Translations under genes and position numbers: made by a program | In this document: positions 25,454 through 38,315 of the stretch, one piece after another | Layout: every line of letters starts with the position of its first letter | Numbering within the stretch: the stretch's first letter is position 1 | NCBI RefSeq assembly: GCF_900106095.1 | Contig: NZ_FNUD01000002.1 | Span: forward strand, 558,001-622,000 | Length of the DNA: 64,000 bases | Reading direction: 5' to 3' | Source: Pseudomonas deceptionensis | GTDB lineage: Bacteria > Pseudomonadota > Gammaproteobacteria > Pseudomonadales > Pseudomonadaceae | The notes under the pieces: generated by a model | The model's database searches: none | What the model was told of the DNA's origin: nothing | What the model saw: the letters and a program-made list of their open reading frames with translations, nothing else

Positions 25454-26521
25454 TTACTCGTGATACTGGCCCGAAAACTCGTGTACAGCGCTGATAAAGG
25501 CGCCTGCGTGTTCTGGCTTCACTTCAGGGGTAATGCCATGACCCAGGTTGAACACGTGGCCCGAACCGTTGCCGTAGCTGGCCAGGATGCGCTTAACCTC
25601 GGTGCGGATCGCCTCCGGGTTGGCGTACAGCACGGTCGGGTCCATGTTGCCTTGCAGCGCAACCTTGTTGCCCACACGCTTGCGGGCTTCACCCAGGTCG
25701 CACGTCCAGTCCAGACCCAAGGCGTCAGCGCCTGCGTCGGCAATGCTTTCAAGCCACAGACCGCCGTTCTTGGTGAACAGGATGACCGGCACTTTGCGGC
25801 CTTCGTGCTCGCGGATCAGGCCGCTGACGATTTTGCGCATGTATGCCAGGGAGAATTCCTGGTATGCCGCTGACGACAGGTTGCCGCCCCAGGTATCGAA
25901 GATCTGGACCGCTTGCGCGCCGGCCAGGATCTGGGCATTAAGGTACGAAGTCACCGACTGCGCCAGCTTGTCGAGCAGCAAGTGCATAGCCTGCGGGGTG
26001 TCATAGAGCATGGCCTTGGTTTTGCGGAAGTCCTTGGACGAACCGCCTTCAACCATGTAGGTGGCCAGGGTCCACGGGCTGCCCGAGAATCCGATCAGGG
26101 GCACGCGACCATTCAGCTCTTTGCGAATGGTGCTGACGGCGTTCATCACGTAGCCGAGGTCTTTATGCGGGTCGGGAATCGGCAACGCTTCGATGTCGGC
26201 CAGGGTACTGACGACCTTTTTAAAGCGAGGACCTTCGCCGGTTTCAAAATACAGGCCCTGGCCCATCGCATCAGGGATGGTCAGGATATCGGAGAACAAG
26301 ATGGCCGCATCCAGCTGTGGGAAGCGGTCCAGAGGCTGCATGGTGACTTCACACGCGAATTCGGCGTTCTTGCACAGGCTCATGAAATCGCCGGCCTTGG
26401 CGCGGCTGGCACGGTACTCCGGCAGGTAGCGGCCGGCCTGACGCATCATCCAGACAGGCGTTACGTCTACGGGTTGCTTGAGCAAAGCGCGAAGGAAACG
26501 GTCATTCTTGAGAACAGTCAT
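25454..26521 (-). CDS. hemE: Uroporphyrinogen decarboxylase
   Basis: A 355-residue cytosolic enzyme that removes four carboxyl groups from uroporphyrinogen III to give coproporphyrinogen III in haem synthesis. The N-terminal signature [16 protein letters not shown] (about 21-36) carries the catalytic Arg residues, and [19 protein letters not shown] (about 143-161) is the second family signature. Length equals the bacterial norm. It is downstream of gltD on the same strand, but a REP pair (26644-26746) separates them, so it probably has its own promoter. Confidence 0.97.
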   Translation of the reverse strand: MTVLKNDRFLRALLKQPVDVTPVWMMRQAGRYLPEYRASRAKAGDFMSLCKNAEFACEVTMQPLDRFPQLDAAILFSDILTIPDAMGQGLYFETGEGPRFKKVVSTLADIEALPIPDPHKDLGYVMNAVSTIRKELNGRVPLIGFSGSPWTLATYMVEGGSSKDFRKTKAMLYDTPQAMHLLLDKLAQSVTSYLNAQILAGAQAVQIFDTWGGNLSSAAYQEFSLAYMRKIVSGLIREHEGRKVPVILFTKNGGLWLESIADAGADALGLDWTCDLGEARKRVGNKVALQGNMDPTVLYANPEAIRTEVKRILASYGNGSGHVFNLGHGITPEVKPEHAGAFISAVHEFSGQYHE

Positions 26522-26643
26522 GTCAGCATCCGGAAAAAAAGTGGGGGCATTTTCTCAGAGACGGACGCAAAAGGCACGGCAAGTGCCGTGCCTTTTATCT
26601 ATCGGGGCGATTTGACGCGGTTTTACCCGCAAATACAGTTTCC

Positions 26644-26746
26644 TGTAGCCGCTGCCGAAGGCTGCGAAAAGGGCCGAAGGACCTTCGCTCTTCAGGGAGA
26701 AGAGCGACCCCTTCGGGCTCGATCGCAGCCTGCGGCAGCGGCTACA
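26644..26746. repeat. REP/BIME inverted pair between gltD and hemE
   Basis: Left arm TGTAGCCGCTGCCGAAGGC (from 26644) and right arm ending GCGGCTACA at 26746 face each other; the left arm differs by one base from the family core. The internal spacer holds an extra palindrome around GAAGGACCTTC (26675-26686). Confidence 0.85.
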
Positions 26747-26756
26747 GGGGATCGGG

Positions 26757-28208
<1,452 letters not shown>

Positions 28209-31200
28209 TCACTGCGGGTTGGCACGGATGCTGGAAAGCAGCGATTTCAAGCTGGCAGCCTTGGGCTTGACCATCCAGAAACGACGCAAGTAATCATCGA
28301 GGTTTTCCGAGAGGTTGCGACCCCACTCGCTATTGGTTTCCTCAACGTATTCGTCCAGCACGTGTTGCAGATGGTTGCGATATGCCTCCATCGCTTCGCC
28401 GCTGATCCGCTGGATTTCCACCAGCTCGTGGTTCACCCGGTCGACGAAGGTGTTGTCCTGATCCAGCACATAGGCGAAACCGCCTGTCATGCCTGAGCCG
28501 AAGTTGTAACCGGTTTTGCCCAAGACGCAGACGAAACCGCCGGTCATGTATTCGCAGCAGTGATCGCCTGTGCCTTCAACCACGGTGTGAGCACCGGAGT
28601 TACGCACCGCGAAACGCTCGCCCGCCGTGCCCGCTGCAAACAGCTTGCCGCCGGTTGCGCCGTACAGGCAGGTGTTGCCGATAATGGCGCTGTCCTGAGT
28701 TTTGTAGATACTGCCTACAGGCGGAACTATCACCAGCTTACCGCCGGTCATGCCTTTGCCTACGTAGTCGTTGGCATCGCCTTGCAGGTACATGTTCAAA
28801 CCACCGGCGTTCCACACACCAAAGCTCTGACCTGCAGTGCCTTTGAAGCGGAAGGTGATCGGTGCTTTGGCCATGCCCTGGTTGCCGTGAGCACGGGCGA
28901 TTTCGCCCGAGATACGTGCACCAATCGAACGGTCACAGTTGCAGATGTCGAGGTCGAACTCGGCGCCGCTCATGTCGTTGATGGCTGAAGTGGCCAGATC
29001 GACCATCTTCTCGGCCAGCAGGCCTTTGTCGAATGGAGGGTTGCGCTCTACCTGGCAGAACTGCGGCTTGTCGGCCGGGATATGGTCGCTGCCCAGCAGT
29101 GGCGACAGGTCCAGGTTGTGCTGTTTGGCGGTCTCGCCCTGCAGGATTTCCAGCAGGTCGGTACGCCCGATCAGCTCTTCCAGGGTGCGCACACCCAGTT
29201 TGGCCAGCCACTCGCGGGTCTCTTCAGCCACGTAGGTGAAGAAGTTGATCACCATGTCGACAGTGCCGATGTAGTGGTTTTTACGCAGCGATTCGTTCTG
29301 GGTCGCGACGCCGGTGGCGCAGTTGTTCAGATGGCAAATACGCAGGTATTTGCAACCCAGGGCGATCATCGGCGCGGTGCCGAAGCCGAAGCTTTCAGCG
29401 CCCAGAATGGCTGCCTTGATCACGTCCAGGCCGGTTTTCAGGCCGCCGTCGGTCTGTACCCGCACTTTGCCGCGCAGATCGTTGCCGCGCAGGGTCTGGT
29501 GGGTTTCCGCCAGGCCCAGCTCCCACGGAGCGCCCGCGTACTTGATGGAGGTCAGCGGTGATGCACCGGTGCCGCCGTCATAGCCGGAGATGGTGATCAG
29601 GTCAGCATAAGCCTTGGCCACGCCTGCCGCGATGGTGCCTACACCCGCTTCTGCTACCAGCTTCACCGAGACCAGCGCTTTCGGATTGACTTGTTTCAAG
29701 TCAAAGATCAGCTGTGACAAGTCTTCGATGGAATAGATGTCGTGGTGCGGCGGTGGTGAAATCAGGGTGACGCCCGGTACGGCATAACGCAGTTTGGCGA
29801 TCAGGCCGTTGACCTTACCGCCCGGCAGTTGCCCGCCCTCACCCGGCTTGGCGCCTTGGGCAACCTTGATTTGCAGCACTTCGGCGTTGACCAGGTACTC
29901 CGGGGTCACACCAAAACGGCCAGTGGCCACTTGCTTGATTTTCGAGCTTTTGATGGTGCCGTAACGCGCAGGGTCTTCGCCGCCTTCACCGGAGTTGGAG
30001 CGTGCGCCCAAACGGTTCATGGCTTCAGCCAGAGCTTCGTGGGCCTCTGGCGACAGGGCGCCCAGCGAGATACCGGCCGAGTCGAAGCGCTTGAGGATCG
30101 AGTCCAGCGGTTCGATGTCGTCGATGGACAGCGGCGTATCGAGGGTCTTGACCTTGAACAGGTCGCGGATCATCGACACCGGGCGCTTGTCGACCAGGGC
30201 GGTGTATTCCTTGAACTTGCTGTAGTCGCCCTGTTGCACGGCGGCTTGCAGGGTGGCCACCACGTCCGGGTTGTAGGCGTGGTATTCGCCACCATGGACG
30301 TACTTGAGCAGACCGCCTTGCTGGATCGGCTTGCGCGCGCTCCAGGCTTCGGCCGCCAGCAGCTTTTGTTCAGCTTCAAGGTCAATGAAACGGGCGCCCT
30401 TGATGCGGCTTGGCACGCCACGGAAACTCAGGTCGCAAATTTCTTCGGACAGGCCGATGGCTTCGAACAGCTGCGCACCACGGTACGAAGCAATGGTCGA
30501 GATGCCCATTTTCGACAAGATCTTGAGCAAGCCCTTGGTGATGCCTTTGCGGTAGTTCTTGAACACCTCATAGAGGTCGCCCAGGACTTCACCGGTGCGG
30601 ATCAAATCACCCAGCACTTCATATGCCAGGAACGGGTACACCGCCGAGGCGCCGAAACCGATCAGCACTGCAAAGTGATGCGGATCGCGGGCGGTCGCGG
30701 TTTCGACCAGGATGTTACTGTCGCAACGCAGGCCTTTTTCGGTCAGGCGGTGATGCACAGCGCCCACAGCCAACGAGGCGTGAACTGGCAGCTTGCCCGG
30801 CGCGATATGACGGTCGCTCAGAACAATCTGCGTACGGCCAGCGCGGGCAGCTTCTTCGGCCTGATCGGCAATGTTGCGCACGGCCGCTTCAAGACCGACG
30901 CTTTCGTCGTAGTTGAGGTCGATGATCTGACGCTCAAAGCCCGGCAGGTCGAGGTTCATCAGCGAACGCCATTTGGCAGGCGAGATCACTGGCGAACTGA
31001 GGATGACGCGGGAGGCATGCTCCGGCGATTCCTGGAAGATGTTGCGCTCGGCACCGAGGCAGATCTCGAGCGACATGACGATGGCTTCACGCAGCGGGTC
31101 GATCGGCGGGTTGGTGACCTGCGCGAACTGCTGGCGGAAGTAGTCGTACGGCGTGCGCACGCGCTGGGACAGCACGGCCATTGGCGTGTCATCACCCATC

Positions 31201-32657
31201 GAGCCTACAGCTTCGTAACCTTGTTCGCCCAATGGACGCAGCACCTGATCGCGCTCTTCGAACGTGACCTGGTACATCTTCATGTATTGCTTGAGCTGAT
31301 CGACGTCGTAAAACGCTGAACCGTGGTCGTGGTCGTCAATGGTGGCCTGAATGCGCAAGGCATTCTTGCGCAGCCACTGTTTGTACGGGTGGCGCGACTT
31401 CAAGCGGTTGTCGATGGAATCGGTGTCCAGCACCTGACCGGTTTCGGTGTCAACGGCCAGGATCTGACCCGGCCCCACGCGGCCTTTGGCGATCACGTCT
31501 TCAGGCTTGTAGTCCCATACGCCGATTTCCGAAGCGATGGTGATGTAGCCGTTGGTCGTCGTCACCCAGCGCGCCGGGCGCAAGCCGTTACGGTCGAGCA
31601 GGCAGACCGCGTAACGACCGTCGGTCATTACTACGCCAGCCGGGCCGTCCCACGGCTCCATGTGCATGGAGTTGTACTCATAGAACGCCCGCAGATCGGG
31701 GTCCATGGTTTCAACGTTCTGCCACGCGGGTGGAATCAGCATGCGCACGCCACGGAACAGGTCGATGCCGCCGGTGACCATCAGCTCCAGCATGTTGTCC
31801 ATGCTGGAGGAGTCAGAACCCACGCGGTTAACCAGCGGGCCGAGCTCGTCGAGGTCGCCGATCAGGTCGTTGGCAAACTTGGTGCGACGGGCCTGAGCCC
31901 AGTTACGGTTGCCGGTGATGGTGTTGATCTCGCCGTTGTGGGCAAGAAAGCGGAATGGCTGAGCCAGCGGCCATTTCGGCAAGGTATTGGTGGAAAAGCG
32001 CTGGTGGAACACGCAAATCGCGGTTTGCAGACGCTCATCGCTCAGGTCCGGATAGAAGGCGGTAAGGTCCGCCGGCATCATCAGGCCTTTGTAAATGATG
32101 GTCTTGTGGGAAAAGCTGCAGATGTAGTGATCGGTATCAGCCGCGTTGCTCACCGAAGAACGGCGACGGGCGCTGAACAGTTTGATCGCCATGTCCTGAT
32201 CGCTCAGGCCATCGCCTGCGATAAACACTTGCTCGATCTGCGGCAAACGCTCCAGTGCCAGACGGCCCAGAACGCTGGTATCGATTGGCACCTTGCGCCA
32301 GCCCACCAGTTGCAGGCCGGCCGCGAGGATTTCGCGATTCATGTTGCCGCGGGCCGCTTCGGCCTTGATCGGGTCCTGGTTGAAAAACACCATGCCGACC
32401 GCGTATTGCTTGGGTAGATCAGCACCGAACTGCTCTTTGGCGGTTGCGCGCAAGAACAGATCAGGCTTTTGAATCAGCAGGCCACAACCGTCACCGGTCT
32501 TGCCGTCTGCGTTGATCCCACCGCGGTGGGTCATGCAGGTCAGGGCTTCAATGGCGGTTTGCAATAGGGTATGACTGGGCTCGCCCTGCATATGGGCAAT
32601 CAGGCCGAAACCACAGTTATCCTTGAATTCATCGGGGTGGTACAGACCTGCTTTCAT
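28209..32657 (-). CDS. gltB: Glutamate synthase large subunit (alpha)
   Basis: A 1482-residue enzyme. Start ATG 32657 places the N-terminal nucleophile Cys at residue 15 (after [14 protein letters not shown], in the context CGFGLIAH), so a 14-residue propeptide is removed. The class II glutaminase domain covers about 15-430, the central domain to about 780, the FMN-binding synthase domain to about 1220 (with the 3Fe-4S Cys cluster [19 protein letters not shown]) and the C-terminal beta-helix the rest. A longer frame from 32714 adds 19 residues and is not needed. Leads the gltBD operon. Confidence 0.97.
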   Translation of the reverse strand: MKAGLYHPDEFKDNCGFGLIAHMQGEPSHTLLQTAIEALTCMTHRGGINADGKTGDGCGLLIQKPDLFLRATAKEQFGADLPKQYAVGMVFFNQDPIKAEAARGNMNREILAAGLQLVGWRKVPIDTSVLGRLALERLPQIEQVFIAGDGLSDQDMAIKLFSARRRSSVSNAADTDHYICSFSHKTIIYKGLMMPADLTAFYPDLSDERLQTAICVFHQRFSTNTLPKWPLAQPFRFLAHNGEINTITGNRNWAQARRTKFANDLIGDLDELGPLVNRVGSDSSSMDNMLELMVTGGIDLFRGVRMLIPPAWQNVETMDPDLRAFYEYNSMHMEPWDGPAGVVMTDGRYAVCLLDRNGLRPARWVTTTNGYITIASEIGVWDYKPEDVIAKGRVGPGQILAVDTETGQVLDTDSIDNRLKSRHPYKQWLRKNALRIQATIDDHDHGSAFYDVDQLKQYMKMYQVTFEERDQVLRPLGEQGYEAVGSMGDDTPMAVLSQRVRTPYDYFRQQFAQVTNPPIDPLREAIVMSLEICLGAERNIFQESPEHASRVILSSPVISPAKWRSLMNLDLPGFERQIIDLNYDESVGLEAAVRNIADQAEEAARAGRTQIVLSDRHIAPGKLPVHASLAVGAVHHRLTEKGLRCDSNILVETATARDPHHFAVLIGFGASAVYPFLAYEVLGDLIRTGEVLGDLYEVFKNYRKGITKGLLKILSKMGISTIASYRGAQLFEAIGLSEEICDLSFRGVPSRIKGARFIDLEAEQKLLAAEAWSARKPIQQGGLLKYVHGGEYHAYNPDVVATLQAAVQQGDYSKFKEYTALVDKRPVSMIRDLFKVKTLDTPLSIDDIEPLDSILKRFDSAGISLGALSPEAHEALAEAMNRLGARSNSGEGGEDPARYGTIKSSKIKQVATGRFGVTPEYLVNAEVLQIKVAQGAKPGEGGQLPGGKVNGLIAKLRYAVPGVTLISPPPHHDIYSIEDLSQLIFDLKQVNPKALVSVKLVAEAGVGTIAAGVAKAYADLITISGYDGGTGASPLTSIKYAGAPWELGLAETHQTLRGNDLRGKVRVQTDGGLKTGLDVIKAAILGAESFGFGTAPMIALGCKYLRICHLNNCATGVATQNESLRKNHYIGTVDMVINFFTYVAEETREWLAKLGVRTLEELIGRTDLLEILQGETAKQHNLDLSPLLGSDHIPADKPQFCQVERNPPFDKGLLAEKMVDLATSAINDMSGAEFDLDICNCDRSIGARISGEIARAHGNQGMAKAPITFRFKGTAGQSFGVWNAGGLNMYLQGDANDYVGKGMTGGKLVIVPPVGSIYKTQDSAIIGNTCLYGATGGKLFAAGTAGERFAVRNSGAHTVVEGTGDHCCEYMTGGFVCVLGKTGYNFGSGMTGGFAYVLDQDNTFVDRVNHELVEIQRISGEAMEAYRNHLQHVLDEYVEETNSEWGRNLSENLDDYLRRFWMVKPKAASLKSLLSSIRANPQ

Positions 32658-32765
32658 AGACACTTTCTCACCAGGCTGCCCCAAAAAGGGGCAAATTTCT
32701 TTTAATTCAACCACTTGCTCCCCGCGCTGAACGTACGCCAGCTTGGCAGGGGCAAAAGGGTGGTC

Positions 32766-32794
32766 ATTCTACACACCGCCGTAAAGGCCCACAA
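32766..32794 (-). promoter_or_regulatory. Candidate sigma-70 promoter of gltB
   Basis: On the - strand TTGTGG (32794-32789) and TAGAAT (32771-32766) are 17 bases apart, about 110 bases upstream of gltB. The whole gap 32658-32987 (330 bases) holds no gene. Besides this promoter I see only the hairpin at 32961-32981. Confidence 0.45.
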
Positions 32795-32960
32795 ATTAAG
32801 CGGCGACTAACCGTAAATTCATGTCGCATTTATGAAGGTTTAAAGCGATTGGTCGTGCTAGTCAAAACATTTTTGATGTTGACCGCCACACGGCGCAGAC
32901 ACCACAAGGCACACGACTTAGAAGTCGCATGCTCAAGCAGGATGTTTGATGGACTAGAAC

Positions 32961-32981
32961 GGCGACCTGGGTAAGGTCGCC
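32961..32981 (-). terminator. Hairpin after the damX-like gene
   Basis: GGCGACC / GGTCGCC with a 7-base loop, 6 bases past the stop of the AAA/SPOR gene. The T-tract is poor, so termination efficiency is uncertain. Confidence 0.5.
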
Positions 32982-32987
32982 GGATCA

Positions 32988-34559
32988 TCAGCGAGCTGTA
33001 GCCAGCTCTTTTTGGACGCTGGCGACAGTGCGAGGCCAAGGTTTACCAGCCTGTGTCTTCGCTGGCAAGTTCTTGATTGCTGCAGTTGCTGCAGCATGGC
33101 TTGGGAAGTTGCCGTAGGTCACAACGAACAGAGGCTTGCCGTTCAAGGTTTTCTTGAAGTAGCGAGCATCACCGCCCAGTTCTTTAGCGACGCTTTGCGC
33201 AGACGCTTCAGAGCTGGTGCCGACGATCTGCACGACATAGTTGTTGGCTGGCTGGCTGGAATACCAGCTACCGCCCGGTGCGGCCTTGGCCAGGGTGACC
33301 GGTTTCTCGACCGGTTTGACCACTGGTTTGGCTGCCGGGGCTGGAGCAGGCTTGGCGACCGGTGCTGGCGCAGGCTTGGCCACCGCCACAGTTGGCGCTG
33401 GGGTTGGTCGCGGCGTCGCCACTGGCGCTGGGCCCGATGGCACGCCAACCGGCGGCGCAGTGGTGGTCACGGTCGGTGGCTGAGCAACGCCGCCATCGAC
33501 TGCTGGCACACCACCATCGTCGCCTTCTGCGATACCGCCAGCCGCTTCAGCCAACGGGCCGCGCATAACCGGCTGTGACTGGCCGACCAGAGGCAATGGC
33601 ATCGGCTGTGAAGAGCCGGCGAAATCAACCGACGGCTGGGCACCGCCATTCGGCGCGGCCTGACCCAATTGAGTCTGCTCGGCACCCGGTGTGGCTGGCG
33701 CCTTGCTGCGACCCGGAATCAAAAAGGCAGCGGCAACAGCCACTACCACTACGGCACCAATGGCCAATACGTGTTTCTTAGGCATCTTGAACCCCATACT
33801 TGGACGCTTGACCGCTGAGCGGCTGGCAATCATGGCTTCGATCATTGCATCGCGGGCGACCTGGTTGATAGTGCCAGGCCAGCCTTCGGAGCTCTCGTGT
33901 ATATCTGAGATCTGCTGAGCGCTAAAGAGTTCGATCCCGGCCCCGGCACCTTCGAGGCGCTGAGCCAGATATTCGCGGGTTTCATCCAGGGTATACGGCT
34001 GCAATTCAATGACATGGAAGCGCTCTTCATCAGCGCTTAGCTCCTCAAGCCCGGCAATCATCGATGGTTCGCCGAACAGGAACACATGCGGACGGCCTTC
34101 GGGCGCACCCGCAGCCAGCGCCAGCAATGCTTCCAGCGCAGACTCGTCGAGCTGCTCGGCATCATCGACCAGCAAGTAGACTTCCTGCCCTGTGAGCGCC
34201 AGCTGCACCACTTGCTTGAGAATCGAACCCACATCGGGGCGCTCGACATTCAGCGTTTGTGCCACCTGACGCAAGATGCCAGCGGCATCGCCAGCGCCCC
34301 GCGCCGAGACTACGACACTCTGCACCGACTGCTTGTTGGTGCTCGCGACCAACGCCTGGCGCAGCAAGGTTTTGCCGCTGCCCTCAGGCCCGACAACCAC
34401 TAAAAGCAACTGACTGTAGCGGGCAAGGTGGTGCAACTGGCCGAGCACCGGCTTGCGCTGGGCAGGGAAAAACTTGAAGCCCGGAACCCGTGGTGCAAAG
34501 GGATCATGGTTGAGCTGGAAGTGACCGAGGAACGCCTCGTCGGCATGCAAACTAGTCAT
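32988..34559 (-). CDS. damX: AAA ATPase-SPOR protein, DamX-like
   Basis: A 523-residue inner-membrane protein. The cytosolic N-terminus (1-260) is an ExeA-like AAA domain with Walker A GPEGSGKTLL near residue 57 and Walker B YLLVDDAEQLDESALE. One membrane helix follows (LAIGAVVVVAVAAAFLIPG, about 264-282), then a long Ala/Pro/Lys-rich linker with repeated APAPVAKP units, and a C-terminal SPOR domain (about 440-515) that binds denuded septal peptidoglycan. It lies between aroB and gltB, as in other pseudomonads. A role in cell division is inferred from DamX. ATG 34559 begins at the family start MTSLHADEAFLGHF; the aroB stop lies 10 bases upstream. Confidence 0.85.
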   Translation of the reverse strand: MTSLHADEAFLGHFQLNHDPFAPRVPGFKFFPAQRKPVLGQLHHLARYSQLLLVVVGPEGSGKTLLRQALVASTNKQSVQSVVVSARGAGDAAGILRQVAQTLNVERPDVGSILKQVVQLALTGQEVYLLVDDAEQLDESALEALLALAAGAPEGRPHVFLFGEPSMIAGLEELSADEERFHVIELQPYTLDETREYLAQRLEGAGAGIELFSAQQISDIHESSEGWPGTINQVARDAMIEAMIASRSAVKRPSMGFKMPKKHVLAIGAVVVVAVAAAFLIPGRSKAPATPGAEQTQLGQAAPNGGAQPSVDFAGSSQPMPLPLVGQSQPVMRGPLAEAAGGIAEGDDGGVPAVDGGVAQPPTVTTTAPPVGVPSGPAPVATPRPTPAPTVAVAKPAPAPVAKPAPAPAAKPVVKPVEKPVTLAKAAPGGSWYSSQPANNYVVQIVGTSSEASAQSVAKELGGDARYFKKTLNGKPLFVVTYGNFPSHAAATAAIKNLPAKTQAGKPWPRTVASVQKELATAR

Positions 34560-34569
34560 CGGGATCTTA

Positions 34570-35670
34570 TTAACCTTTAAGCTGAGCCAGTGCGCGGTAA
34601 TCCGCACCCAGCGTGGCTTGTAGAACCTCTTGTGGATAATCGTCAGTCACTGTGGCTTCACCGATGCGACGCAACAGCACCAGTCGCATACGACCGTCGA
34701 TCACTTTTTTATCAACTGCCATGTGTTGCATAAAGTCGGCCGGAGTCATTTCGGTCGGCGGCACCACTGGCAAGCCGGCGCGCTGAAAGACCCGAATGCC
34801 GCGGTCACGCTCTGCATCACTGATCCAGCCCAGACGGGCGGACATTTCCAGCGCCATCACGGTACCCGCTGCCACGGCCTCGCCATGCAACCATACGCCG
34901 TAACCCATATGGGTTTCGATGGCATGGCCAAAGGTATGCCCGAGGTTGAGGGTGGCACGCACGCCTGCCTCGCGCTCATCGGCACCGACCACTTCAGCCT
35001 TGGCGGCGCACGAACGTTGAATCGCGGCAGTCAGGGCGACCTGATCCAGCTCACGCAGCGCATCCATGTTGTCTTCAAGCCAGGTCAGGAACGGCTCGTC
35101 GCAAATCAGGCCGTACTTGATGACTTCCGCCAGCCCTGCAGACAGCTCGCGGGCCGGGAGGGTGTTAAGGGTTGCGGTATCAATCAGCACCAGGTTGGGC
35201 TGATAGAAAGCACCGACCATGTTTTTGCCCAGCGGGTGGTTGATGCCGGTTTTACCGCCCACCGACGAATCTACCTGGGACAGCAATGTGGTCGGCACTT
35301 GAATGAAATCGACGCCACGCTGATAGCAGGCTGCTGCAAAACCGGCCATGTCGCCGATCACACCGCCGCCCAAGGCGATGATGGTCGTGCGGCGGTCATG
35401 GCGCGCCGTGAGCAGGCCATCAAATATCAGCTGCAGGGTTTCCCAGGTTTTGAACGACTCGCCATCGGGCAGAATGATCGGTACTACCGAGAACTGCGCG
35501 AGACTGCGGGTAAGACGTTCAAGATAGAGTGGCGCGACCGTGGTATTGGTCACTATGGCCACTTGGCGGCCGGCAATGTGCGGGGCCAGCAACTCGGGCT
35601 GATCCAACAAACCTTCGCCAATATGAATCGGGTAGCTACGCTCGCCTAGATCAACCTTCACTGTCTGCAT
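34570..35670 (-). CDS. aroB: 3-dehydroquinate synthase
   Basis: A 366-residue NAD- and metal-dependent enzyme that cyclises DAHP to 3-dehydroquinate, step two of the shikimate pathway. [21 protein letters not shown] and [15 protein letters not shown] are family signatures, and the metal ligands Glu in LAEVIKYG, His in [12 protein letters not shown] and His in [10 protein letters not shown] are present. Start ATG 35670 gives the standard N-terminus ([18 protein letters not shown]); a longer frame upstream is not supported. Confidence 0.97.
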   Translation of the reverse strand: MQTVKVDLGERSYPIHIGEGLLDQPELLAPHIAGRQVAIVTNTTVAPLYLERLTRSLAQFSVVPIILPDGESFKTWETLQLIFDGLLTARHDRRTTIIALGGGVIGDMAGFAAACYQRGVDFIQVPTTLLSQVDSSVGGKTGINHPLGKNMVGAFYQPNLVLIDTATLNTLPARELSAGLAEVIKYGLICDEPFLTWLEDNMDALRELDQVALTAAIQRSCAAKAEVVGADEREAGVRATLNLGHTFGHAIETHMGYGVWLHGEAVAAGTVMALEMSARLGWISDAERDRGIRVFQRAGLPVVPPTEMTPADFMQHMAVDKKVIDGRMRLVLLRRIGEATVTDDYPQEVLQATLGADYRALAQLKG

Positions 35671-35804
35671 GAATCCCCGCGTTGAAACAGGACGCCAGCG
35701 CCCTGCTTCGCAATTATCAAGTGATGGCATACCGTAAACGGGCATGCTCGGCGCCGAGAATAGCGCATTTCGTATCGCACTTTAATGGTCTAGCGCAGTG
35801 GCTT

Positions 35805-35853
35805 TGTAGTCGCGGTCGAGGTACGAGGCTGCGATCGACGGCGAAGCCGTCGT
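35805..35853. repeat. Degenerate, single-arm REP element between aroK and aroB
   Basis: TGTAGTCGCGGTCGAGGTAC and the following CGAGGCTGCGA match the left arm of the REP at 50111 (TGTAGCCGCTGTCGAGGTAC) with few changes. No matching right arm follows before aroB. It ends in the small palindrome GACGGC-GAA-GCCGTC. Confidence 0.65.
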
Positions 35854-35893
35854 AAAGTCGGGCACTGATTGCAGCCTCAGTGCCCTGGCGCTG

Positions 35894-36412
35894 CTACCGG
35901 GGTGCCAGTTGCGCCAGACGCTCGAGAATATCCAGAACAACCATGCGCGGCGGCCGCTCATCGGTTTCAACTACAAGGTCGGCGATTTCCCGATAAAGCG
36001 GATCGCGGATCGCCAACAGGTCACGCAGGATTTTTTCCGGGTTCGCATTGCGCAGCAATGGCCGATTGCGATCACGCGAGGTGCGGGCAACCTGCTGTTC
36101 GATAGAGGCGTGCAAATACACCACCCGACCGCCATTGCGCAGCGCCAGCCGGTTTTCAGGGCGCATGACCGCACCACCTCCGGTCGCCAGCACAATGCCA
36201 TTCTCATGGCACAGCTCGACAATCATGGCCGTTTCGCGATCGCGGAAACCCGGCTCACCTTCTTTATCGAAGATCCACGGGATATTGGCACCCGTGCGCA
36301 CTTCAATTTCCTTATCGGAATCTTTGAACGGCAGGTGCAACTCTTTGGCCAGCAAACGTCCGATGGTGCTTTTTCCAGCCCCCATTGGCCCAACAAGAAT
36401 CAAATTTCGCAC
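35894..36412 (-). CDS. aroK: Shikimate kinase
   Basis: A 172-residue P-loop kinase that phosphorylates shikimate at O3. Walker [12 protein letters not shown] is at residues 8-18, the shikimate-binding Asp in DSDKEIE at about 32-34, GEPGFRDRE at about 53-61, and the GGGAVM loop at about 80. Length is standard. It follows pilQ after 4 bases and precedes aroB, giving the usual pilMNOPQ-aroKB string. Confidence 0.97.
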   Translation of the reverse strand: MRNLILVGPMGAGKSTIGRLLAKELHLPFKDSDKEIEVRTGANIPWIFDKEGEPGFRDRETAMIVELCHENGIVLATGGGAVMRPENRLALRNGGRVVYLHASIEQQVARTSRDRNRPLLRNANPEKILRDLLAIRDPLYREIADLVVETDERPPRMVVLDILERLAQLAPR

Positions 36413-36416
36413 AGAA

Positions 36417-37775
36417 TCAATGACTCACAGCAATCGCCTGGTTGTTCATGATACGCGGAGTCAGGAACACCAGCAGTTCGGATTTTTTTTCCAGGACAAC
36501 GTCTCTACGGAAAAGTCGGCCAACATACGGCAGATCGCCTAAAAATGGCACTTTATCTACCACTTTGCTTTGAGTATTTGAGAACACGCCCCCAATAACA
36601 ATGGTTTCACCATCCCTGACCAGCACCTTGCCCCGCACCTCATTCTTCCTGATGGGTGGCACATCTTGGACTTTATTCATGTAATCGGGCTCATCCTTGG
36701 TCACGATGACTTCCATGATGACACTGTTGTCAGGCGTGATTTGCGGCGTCACTTCCAGCGACAACGAGGCCTCCTTGAACGACACCGATGTGGCCCCGCT
36801 TGAGCTCGACTCCTGATAGGGAATCTCGGTGCCCTTAAGGATCTTGGCGGTTTCCTTGTCTGAAGTAACCACCTTGGGCTGGGAGATGATTTCGCCATTG
36901 CCTGTTTTCTCCATGGCGGTCAGCTCCAGATCCAGCAGCACATTGTTGGCAACATAGGCGATGCCCAACCCCGAGGTAGTGCCCAAAACACCCAGATCCA
37001 CAAAGGGCGACCCTACATTGCCGGGCGTCAAGTCCGGGCCGGCCGGGCGAGTGATACCGCCTGCACTCCAGTTGCCTGCATTGCGCAGCGCCCCACCCCA
37101 ACGAACGCCCAGGCTTTTCTCGAAGTCCACGCCCGCCTCCACAATACGGGCCTCGATCATGACCTGACGGACCGGCACATCCAGTTGAGCGACGATGCGC
37201 CGCAACTCATCCAGCCGCTCGCCAGACTCAAGGGCAATAATGCTATTGGTGCGCTCATCCACGGTTATCGACCCCCGCCCGTCACTGCCAGGCTGGGTAC
37301 TGGTCACCGACTGAAACAACTTGGCGATATCTGCCGCCCGGGCGTAATTGACCTGCACCAGCTCTCGGCGCAAAGGTGCGAGCCCGGCCAGTTGACTGCG
37401 CAACTCAAGCTCATCCCGCTCGCGGCCGGCGATGTGTTCAGAAGGGGCAATCAACAGCACATTGCCCTCAAGGCGCTTGCCCAGCCCCTTGGTTTTAAGC
37501 ACCAGATCCAGCGCCTGATCCCAGGGCACGTCCTGCAAGTTAAGGGTAATCCTGCCCTGCACCGCGTCGCTGACCACCAGATTGAACCCGGTGAAATCTG
37601 CCAGTAACTGAAGCACCGTGCGCACTTCAACATCTTGAAAGTTCAGCGACATTTTCTCGCCCACATACAGCGGGCCCGCGACTGATGATGGAGCGGCCTG
37701 AGCAAGCGCCAGTGTTGACTGCGAATTCAGCGCACTCCATAGCGCCAGTACGCAGACCGGTAAAATCCTTTTCAT
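36417..37775 (-). CDS. pilQ: Type IV pilus secretin PilQ, short form without AMIN domains
   Basis: A 452-residue secretin with a signal peptide (to about residue 26, ending LALAQA). It begins almost at once with the N0/STN domain ([20 protein letters not shown]), followed by the N1 domain ([20 protein letters not shown]) and the secretin barrel ([50 protein letters not shown]). P. aeruginosa PilQ has about 714 residues with two AMIN peptidoglycan-binding domains before N0; those are absent here. The gate and barrel are complete, so an outer-membrane pore is likely. Confidence 0.9.
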   Translation of the reverse strand: MKRILPVCVLALWSALNSQSTLALAQAAPSSVAGPLYVGEKMSLNFQDVEVRTVLQLLADFTGFNLVVSDAVQGRITLNLQDVPWDQALDLVLKTKGLGKRLEGNVLLIAPSEHIAGRERDELELRSQLAGLAPLRRELVQVNYARAADIAKLFQSVTSTQPGSDGRGSITVDERTNSIIALESGERLDELRRIVAQLDVPVRQVMIEARIVEAGVDFEKSLGVRWGGALRNAGNWSAGGITRPAGPDLTPGNVGSPFVDLGVLGTTSGLGIAYVANNVLLDLELTAMEKTGNGEIISQPKVVTSDKETAKILKGTEIPYQESSSSGATSVSFKEASLSLEVTPQITPDNSVIMEVIVTKDEPDYMNKVQDVPPIRKNEVRGKVLVRDGETIVIGGVFSNTQSKVVDKVPFLGDLPYVGRLFRRDVVLEKKSELLVFLTPRIMNNQAIAVSH

Positions 37776-37787
37776 GGTGTATTTCCG

Positions 37788-38315
37788 TTAAGACTGCTGT
37801 TTTAAAGGGATCGTCAGGGACCTCTCCAGCCAACCGCCCTGACCATCAGAAATCACTTCAAACACTTCAACATGCGCCGCCTCTATCGAAGCGATCTGGC
37901 CATTATTGCGGCCCAGGTAATCACCCACCTTCAAACGATGGATAGCACCATTGGCCCGCAACAAGGCGTTCGCTTCCAGCTCACTGGACAGGGTGCCGAC
38001 CATTTCCATCTGCTCAAGGTCGAAGCCCTCCAGAAACTGCCTGGCCCGGTCACCGTCAAGCTCATCACCGGCAAGGCTTGCCTGCCAACTACCCGCCCGG
38101 TCCCCGGGTACAACCTGAAAAGGGCTGCGCAGCGTAACCACCTCATACGTAAACAGACGTGGAGCCGTAACAGCCGGAGCAAGAGGAATGGCGTTGCCCG
38201 GGCGCTCCCGGGTGGCCTGCAAATAGCTGCGGAGCTCAGCCGTACTCTGTGCGCTGTCGCACCCGGCCAACCCCGCCAGCAATCCAATGCCCAATAGTCG
38301 TAAGCCAACATTCAT
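37788..38315 (-). CDS. pilP: Type IV pilus alignment lipoprotein PilP
   Basis: A 175-residue inner-membrane lipoprotein with lipobox LLAGLAGC (Cys19), a disordered Pro/Ala-rich linker, and a C-terminal beta-domain. RSPFQV, FDLEQMEMVGTLSS and VGDYLGRNNGQIASI are PilP-family segments. It links the PilN/PilO complex to the N0 domain of PilQ. Its gene overlaps pilO by 4 bases and is separated from pilQ by 12. Confidence 0.9.
   Translation of the reverse strand: MNVGLRLLGIGLLAGLAGCDSAQSTAELRSYLQATRERPGNAIPLAPAVTAPRLFTYEVVTLRSPFQVVPGDRAGSWQASLAGDELDGDRARQFLEGFDLEQMEMVGTLSSELEANALLRANGAIHRLKVGDYLGRNNGQIASIEAAHVEVFEVISDGQGGWLERSLTIPLKQQS

Noticed and set aside
29829..31319. A 496-codon open frame antisense to gltB
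   Set aside because: Same effect of codon bias; its translation is rich in Gln, His and Val without any domain, and gltB is clearly the real gene.
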